The notes below the pieces were generated by a model that saw nothing but the letters and a program-made list of their open reading frames with translations, was not told the DNA's origin and did no database searches. DNA of 64,000 bases from Terriglobia bacterium (lineage in GTDB: Bacteria > Acidobacteriota > Terriglobia > Bryobacterales > Bryobacteraceae): positions 124,001 through 188,000 of the forward strand of contig JAJPHN010000029.1 of assembly GCA_021325235.1 (NCBI GenBank), in the 5' to 3' direction. Every line of letters begins with the position of its first letter. The stretch's first letter is position 1. Shown in pieces: positions 59,631 to 64,000 of the stretch. The translations under genes were made by a program, and so were the position numbers.

Positions 59631-60155
59631 CTAGGGAATCAGCATTTGGTTGCGAAACTTCTCCCAGCACCACATCCGGGACATGATGCGTGTCGGAAGG
59701 GGAAACCCGAGCTGATGAGCCAGCATGCAAGCCTGACCGCGCTGATGCGCCTCATGCGTGATCATGTACGCCAGCATGTGAACGTCGACCGGCCATGGTT
59801 TCGCCAGTGCGTCACGACGAAACTGTTTGACTTGCCCGTCTTTCTGGGAGAAGGCGTCTATCAGCATTTCGGCGCAGCGCCCGGCGCTTTCCGTTAAAGC
59901 AACCCGCGCCTGTTCTGGGGTGACACGCAGGCGGTCCAGCGGGGCAGGGAGGCTTAGGTCGGGAGCTGAAAGCCTCAGCTATTTGCGGCGGATGTTGTGC
60001 ACGTGTGAAAAAATCGTGGCGATCGTGCGTATCCCAGGACCCGACGGTTTGGCGCGCCATGCCACCGGATCAACGCCCTCAATCACCAGCTGATTCATAC
60101 GGTCGCAGATCAGATAACTTTTGGCGATAGCTTTCCCGCTCGCAGCCGTACTCAT
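59631..60155 (-). pseudogene. DinB-family protein interrupted by an in-frame amber codon
   Basis: From ATG 60155 the frame reads SGKAIAKSYLICDRMNQLVI and SGPGIRTIATIFSHVHNIRR, then meets TAG at 59981-59979 (codon 59). Translation beyond it, in the same frame, continues LRLSAPDLSLPAPLDRLRVT, RRDALAKPWPVDVHMLAYMI and THEAHQRGQACMLAHQLGFP to a stop at 59631, completing a DinB four-helix bundle with its three metal-site histidines (HVHN and HEAHQRG). Codon 59 is where the family usually has Trp (RRKW), so TGG to TAG explains it. As read, only a 58-residue fragment would be made. A sequencing error is possible. Confidence 0.8.
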
Positions 60156-60158
60156 TTG

Positions 60159-61109
60159 CTACTCCGGAAGCATGCCGATCGTCACCAGCCAGCGGTGCAT
60201 CAGCTCAGGCCAATCCGTTATCGGCAGGCTGGTGCGGCGCAATCCGAAGGCGTGTTTGCCGTCTGCGTAAAGGTGCATTTCGGCCGGCACACCGGCGGTT
60301 TTGAGCGCGCGGTAATACACGAGCGAGTTGTTGACGCTGTCCACCGGATCGTTTTCAGCCTGGACGAGAAACGTCGGCGGGGTTCGGGATGTGACCCGGA
60401 TCTGCGGATTCAGTTCGAATTTGTTTTTGTCGATCCACAGATGCCCTGGATACAGCGCGACTCCGAAATCGGGCCGGCAGCTTTCCTTGTCAGCTGCATC
60501 GAGAACGGGATAGAGGCGTTTCTCGAAATGCGTGCTGATGGCCGCGACCAGATGTCCTCCCGCCGAAAATCCGAGTACTCCAATCTTATGCGGATCGATA
60601 TGCCATTCGGCCGCGTGCGAGCGTACCAGACCCATCGTTCTTTGAGCGTCCACGAGAGCCATCGAGGACTTGGTGTCCGTGAAACAGCCGCACTCCTGGT
60701 CCCATAACGGGCCGGTGTGGGGCACGCGGTATTTGAGCAGCACGCATGTGATGCCGCGCGGAGTAAGCCAGTCGCAGACCTCCGAACCTTCCAGATCGAT
60801 GGCCAGCGTCTGATAACCTCCGCCGGGAAAAACAACGATGGCCACTCCGGTGTTTTTGGCGGAAGGCGAATAGACCGTCATGGTTGGCTGCGAGACGTTG
60901 TCAACGCCGATAACGGATCTGCCCGCCACCAGAAACTCTCTGCCGGAGCTCTTGGCGAACTCGGGGCCGGCAACCGAGTGCGCCTCGGGCGCTTTTCCGG
61001 GCCAGATCGCCACCTGGGTGTGTCCGGCGGATGGCTGCCAGACTGCGCCTTGCGTGCGCATCGCAGCAGATGGAACGAGAAGCAGGAGGGCTGACAAGGA
61101 TCGGATCAC
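60159..61109 (-). CDS. Exported alpha/beta-hydrolase (acetyl-xylan-esterase-like)
   Basis: A 316-residue serine hydrolase with a signal peptide (IRSLSALLLLVPSAAMRTQG) starting at GTG 61109; the open frame reaches 61178. The mature domain has VFPGGGYQTLAIDLEG (oxyanion HGGG-like loop), GVLGFSAGGHLVAAI (nucleophile Ser), QAENDPVDSVNNS (Asp) and ADGKHAFGLRR (His). The pattern is that of BD-FAE/Axe2-like esterases that deacetylate plant polysaccharides. It lies 3 nt upstream of the broken DinB gene, both minus strand, so they were one transcript. Confidence 0.85.
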   Translation of the reverse strand: MIRSLSALLLLVPSAAMRTQGAVWQPSAGHTQVAIWPGKAPEAHSVAGPEFAKSSGREFLVAGRSVIGVDNVSQPTMTVYSPSAKNTGVAIVVFPGGGYQTLAIDLEGSEVCDWLTPRGITCVLLKYRVPHTGPLWDQECGCFTDTKSSMALVDAQRTMGLVRSHAAEWHIDPHKIGVLGFSAGGHLVAAISTHFEKRLYPVLDAADKESCRPDFGVALYPGHLWIDKNKFELNPQIRVTSRTPPTFLVQAENDPVDSVNNSLVYYRALKTAGVPAEMHLYADGKHAFGLRRTSLPITDWPELMHRWLVTIGMLPE

Positions 61110-61131
61110 AATCCACAGCCTACAATGCAAC

Positions 61132-61730
61132 TCAGCGACCGGGTGGGGCGACCGCACGAAACGAATCGACGATCGCATTCAGCTCGTGGATTACCGCGAC
61201 CTTATCGCGCTGCGTAAATGGCTTGATTGCACCCGGCGGGTACACCCCTACGTTGGTGTAAGTGACTGCTGTCGCCAATTCGAAGCAGCTGCCTTTGTCG
61301 AATCCCCGGTACTCGTCGCGCTCGATAGCGTGACTCATCGCTGCACCGAGATCGCGTGTATGCAGGAAAGTTACGCCATCGATCGTCCGCTTCGGGTGTC
61401 CAGAATCGATCCGGTGGAGCGCCGCCGGGTCCTCGACACAGTGTACTTGCCGGGATGCAGGCAGGTCTCTGCCGTCTTCGCGTTCAGCACAGTCACTTCT
61501 ACCGAGGCCGAGCCCAAGTTTGTTCCTGAGTAGCGGCCAAGCGGAAACTCGAAGCAAATGGTCGAGGTGGGAAGGCAAACCGGGAGGTAGGAATCGTTCT
61601 GTTTCTCAGGTCCGGTCGAAATTCGATAACCAGCCGGAACTCGGAGCCTGAAAAAGTGCTGAGCGTCGATGTACTCGCCGCCTCGCCAGACAGAACCAGA
61701 GGCGAGGAGAAGGAACGCCCATTTGCGCAC
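61132..61730 (-). pseudogene. Exported protein split by a frameshift, unknown function
   Basis: From ATG 61730 a signal peptide (RKWAFLLLASGSVW) is followed by HFFRLRVPAGYRISTGPEKQ, FEFPLGRYSGTNLGSASVEV and CLHPGKYT. The frame then stops at 61371. A second frame resumes EDPAALHRIDSGHPKRTIDG, HTRDLGAAMSHAIERDEYRG, FELATAVTYTNVGVYPPGAI and DSFR to a stop at 61132, which reads as the second half of the same protein. The change lies near 61435-61445, consistent with loss of one base (or gain of two). The combined product would be about 200 residues. No family was recognised. Confidence 0.6.
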
Positions 61731-61763
61731 AGGAGCCTCCGTCCGAGTAGAAACCGAAGCCGG

Positions 61764-62507
61764 CTAGATACTCCGCACAGGCATTGCCACCACGTCTGTA
61801 ATCTCGATCATTTCTTTCACTACAAACGGCTCGCCGTATTTCACACCGATCAGATTTCCGTAAAATCGCGCAATGGATGCCAGCCGCTCCTCAATCTCCG
61901 CATGCGAAGGGAACAAGGCCGAGCCTTCGGGCGCATCGCCGTATTGGGAGCGGTACTGAAACAGCGCGGTCATCCGGCGTTCAAATTGGCGGGTGATATC
62001 CACCACAAAGGAAGGCGTGACATTCGCATATAGCGACGAATACAGCACCTTGAATGGCCGGTGCGGTGGGACGTCTTCTTCGAGGCGCTTCAATCCGGAC
62101 AAGAAGCACGCTTCGTACGCAATCTCGCAGGCGCGGTAATGATCCGGATGGCGTCCGCTCCAGTAGGGAAGAATTACTGTCCGCGGGCGAATCCGCCGGA
62201 TCACTCCGGCGAGAGTCATGCGAGCTCCGATATTGTTTTCCAGCCGCGCGTCCGGCCAGCGCAGATTTTGACGCCAGGCAAGGAGCATCTCCCCGGCGGC
62301 GCGCTTCGATTCTTCGATGCGCAGGTCCGGCGTGCCACGCGTGCCCATGTCGCCCGCCGTCAGATCGAGGACGCCCGTGCGATAGCCCTGCTCCGCCATG
62401 CGAATCAGCGTGCCGCCGCACGTTTGTTCGACATCGTCCGGATGAGCGGCGATTGCCAGAATGTCCAGTGGGCGCAGATTTTCAAACGGCTCGTTCGGAT
62501 CACGCAT
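61764..62507 (-). CDS. bshB1: PIG-L/LmbE deacetylase, bacillithiol-type (BshB1-like)
   Basis: A 247-residue zinc deacetylase. LDILAIAAHPDDVEQTCGGT has the AHPDD metal/catalytic motif; GVLDLTAGDMGTRGTPDLRI is characteristic of BshB1; and RHPDHYRACEIAYEACF supplies the second histidine pair. BshB1 removes acetate from GlcNAc-malate in bacillithiol synthesis, a low-molecular-weight thiol expected in Acidobacteriota. The other bsh genes are not in the window, so related PIG-L enzymes cannot be excluded. ATG 62507 gives the family N-terminus (the open frame begins at 62618, inside the rhomboid gene). It follows the rhomboid stop by 13 nt. Confidence 0.85.
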   Translation of the reverse strand: MRDPNEPFENLRPLDILAIAAHPDDVEQTCGGTLIRMAEQGYRTGVLDLTAGDMGTRGTPDLRIEESKRAAGEMLLAWRQNLRWPDARLENNIGARMTLAGVIRRIRPRTVILPYWSGRHPDHYRACEIAYEACFLSGLKRLEEDVPPHRPFKVLYSSLYANVTPSFVVDITRQFERRMTALFQYRSQYGDAPEGSALFPSHAEIEERLASIARFYGNLIGVKYGEPFVVKEMIEITDVVAMPVRSI

Positions 62508-62520
62508 GTTCAATGGGCAA

Positions 62521-63183
62521 TCAGTAGGTGCGATACCGATAGCGCGGCCGGTTGAGCGCGAACACGCGAACCAGCAACAAGCCGGCGAGAAAGCCGCCCA
62601 CGTGCGCAAACCAGGCAATCCCCTGTGCAGCGTGGCTGACCGCAGCCAGCGACCCGAGACCGCTCAGCAACTGTAGTGCGAACCAGTAGAGCAAGAGCAG
62701 CGCTGCCGGCAATTCAGTTGTGGTGATGAAAATCACGATAAATATGAGCGTGACCACCCGGACGCGCGGATAGAGGATCAGAAACGCGCCCATAACTCCT
62801 GCAATGGCGCCGCTCGCCCCTATTGTCGGCACCGGGCTTCCGAGGCTTATGGCGAATTGCATCATCGCGGACGCGATCCCCGAGATCAGATAGAACACCA
62901 GAAATCGACCCGAGCCCATTGCATCCTCGATATGCGATCCGAAGACCCAGAGGAACCACATGTTCCCGATCAGATGCAGCCATCCGCCGTGCAGAAACAT
63001 CGAGGTCACAAAGGACGGAAGATAGAGGCGGTCCGGAATGAGCGCGTAATGTTGAATGAAGGCATCGCGCGCGTAGGGCCCGAGGCCAAGTTCGATCAAG
63101 AAGCAAAAGACGTTAGCCGCGATGAGCACCAGCGTCATCACGGGTGTGGAATTTCTCAATAACAGCGCGCGCAGCGGGATCAT
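62521..63183 (-). CDS. Rhomboid-family intramembrane serine protease
   Basis: A 220-residue membrane protease with about six helices. It has TSMFLHGGWLHLIGNMWFLW (HxxxNMxxL, catalytic region), TIGASGAIAGVMGAFLILYP (nucleophile Ser in GASGA) and WFAHVGGFLAGLLL (catalytic His in the last helix). The Ser-His dyad is complete, so it is probably active. Rhomboids cut single-helix proteins within the membrane; its partner is unknown. ATG 63183 overlaps the PfkB stop as ATGA, and bshB1 follows, so three different activities share one operon. Confidence 0.92.
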   Translation of the reverse strand: MIPLRALLLRNSTPVMTLVLIAANVFCFLIELGLGPYARDAFIQHYALIPDRLYLPSFVTSMFLHGGWLHLIGNMWFLWVFGSHIEDAMGSGRFLVFYLISGIASAMMQFAISLGSPVPTIGASGAIAGVMGAFLILYPRVRVVTLIFIVIFITTTELPAALLLLYWFALQLLSGLGSLAAVSHAAQGIAWFAHVGGFLAGLLLVRVFALNRPRYRYRTY

Positions 63184-64000
63184 GCTTTTCGGAGTGCGGC
63201 GGCAGCGCTGGCGGAACCTGCTTCTCGCTCGATATCCTCGTCGCCGCGCCGCTGAACTTTGCCGGCACGGGCATCACTCAACAGCTTTTGTACTTCCGCC
63301 AGGGATGGGACGTGACCGCGTGCTCCGATGGCCGTGCAATTCAGCGCTGCCGCGGCATTGGAGAACTCGAGCGCTTCCGCCAGGCCCACTTTCTGCAGCA
63401 TGGCGTAGCAGAATGCACCGTGAAAAACATCGCCCGCCCCGGTTGTATCGGCGCACGGAACATCGAAAGCTGCCGAGTAGTACCAGATGCCGCGCGAGAA
63501 CGCCAGCGAGCCGCGATTGCCGAGCGTCATGGCTGTTACCGGATTACGATATTCCCGGTGCAAGCTCCGCAACGCGGCAAACGGATCGTGTTCGCCTGTC
63601 CACTTGGAAGGCCACGCCGATCCAGCCACCAGGTAATCGACATTCCGCAGCACGTTCTCAAAGCGCGGATACACGGTGTCAACGTCGAGCGACACCGGAA
63701 TGCCATGCGAGCGTGCGATTCGGGCCGCGCGCCCGGCAGCTTCTGTGTCGTATCCATCGATGTGCAGCAGCCGGGTGTTGGCGATATCCTCCTCGCGAAT
63801 CTCCGCCGCCTGCAGGCGCAGACATGAGGCCCGCTGCCAGAGCACCGTGCGCTCACCGGTTCGCTCATCGATCAGAATGTACGCCGTCTGATTGGCGCAC
63901 GCTTTACGCACGATCAGACCGCTCGTATCCACACCGGTTCCGGCGAGACTTTCGCGTTGCACATCGCCGCGCATATCATCGCCAATGGTGCCGATATAGC
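63180..64000 (-). CDS. PfkB-family carbohydrate kinase, right-edge partial
   Basis: The frame is open to the last base of the window, so the N-terminus is missing. What remains includes YIGTIGDDMRGD (first substrate loop), LLHIDGYDTEAAGRAARIAR, SLDVDTVYP, VTAMTLGNRGSLAFSRG and the catalytic DTTGAGDVFHGAFCYAML. It phosphorylates a sugar or nucleoside; the substrate is unknown but the type resembles ribokinase-like sugar kinases. It is the upstream gene of the rhomboid/bshB1 operon (ATGA overlap at 63180-63183). It is not the same as the kinase fragment at the left edge. Confidence 0.9.
   Translation of the reverse strand, partial: YIGTIGDDMRGDVQRESLAGTGVDTSGLIVRKACANQTAYILIDERTGERTVLWQRASCLRLQAAEIREEDIANTRLLHIDGYDTEAAGRAARIARSHGIPVSLDVDTVYPRFENVLRNVDYLVAGSAWPSKWTGEHDPFAALRSLHREYRNPVTAMTLGNRGSLAFSRGIWYYSAAFDVPCADTTGAGDVFHGAFCYAMLQKVGLAEALEFSNAAAALNCTAIGARGHVPSLAEVQKLLSDARAGKVQRRGDEDIEREAGSASAAAALRKA

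Noticed and set aside
59979-59981. TAG in the DinB gene as a recoded codon (pyrrolysine or read-through)
   Set aside because: No pyrrolysine genes or other sign of amber recoding appear in the window, and other stops, including TAG, end genes normally. A mutation or error is simpler.

Overview
The window looks like chromosomal DNA of a GC-rich member of the Acidobacteriota, most likely close to Solibacter/Bryobacterales. This is inferred from family content. There are three MacB/FtsX-type permeases of the 'acidobacterial duplicated orphan permease' (ADOP) class, two giant Oar-like TonB-dependent receptors with N-terminal carboxypeptidase-regulatory domains, a VWFA-related secreted protein, a PQQ propeller protein with a separate dihaem cytochrome c, DUF2934, and a bacillithiol-type deacetylase. 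I saw no phage, insertion sequence, CRISPR array or rRNA. The only RNA gene found is tRNA-Cys(GCA).

Layout. 0-4.8 kb (+): a PfkB kinase cut by the window edge, a GT-C glycosyltransferase, a DapF homologue with both catalytic cysteines replaced by serine, and a nucleotide-sugar dehydrogenase, all overlapping at their ends, then an FNT channel. 4.9-9.6 kb (+): ADOP permease, MarR regulator and ClC channel. 9.7-14.5 kb (-): a PAP2 phosphatase pair, and a tightly coupled AI-2E transporter-modB-modC-thiE operon without modA. 14.6-18.3 kb (+): acyl-CoA carboxyltransferase, enoyl-CoA hydratase and a haem/copper secreted protein. 18.3-19.6 kb (-): AraC regulator and a membrane protein. 19.8-29.0 kb: two tandem Oar-like receptors facing a coupled ECF sigma/anti-sigma/secreted protein operon. 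29.2-31.2 kb (+): thiolase, DUF35 OB-fold protein and a GNAT. 31.2-36.4 kb: small secreted proteins (one a frameshifted cysteine-rich peptide), a VWFA protein, a GNAT and an SGNH hydrolase. 36.5-39.1 kb (+): small protein, cytochrome c (probable CTG start) and PQQ propeller protein. 39.1-46.8 kb: membrane glycosyltransferases, an RMD1 protein, a 27-bp tandem repeat, a PiT phosphate transporter and an exported Gfo/Idh protein. 46.8-50.9 kb (+): PadR, a full ADOP permease and an internally deleted ADOP pseudogene. 51-57.7 kb: FAD reductase, cation/proton antiporter, aldo/keto reductase, beta-carbonic anhydrase, GH172-type protein and lipase maturation factor homologue. 57.8-64 kb: tRNA-Cys, then a stretch with several broken genes (truncated molybdopterin-domain protein, DinB with an in-frame amber codon, frameshifted secreted protein), then bshB1-like, rhomboid and a second PfkB kinase running off the right edge.

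Many neighbours are joined by 4-nt ATGA overlaps, so operon structure is unusually readable here. The observations I rate highest are the double Cys-to-Ser DapF, the Shine-Dalgarno/hairpin/GTG arrangement at marR, the coupling of thiE to modBC, the frameshifted cysteine-rich secreted peptide, and the cluster of lesions downstream of tRNA-Cys. All function calls come from reading motifs by eye; no database search was run.
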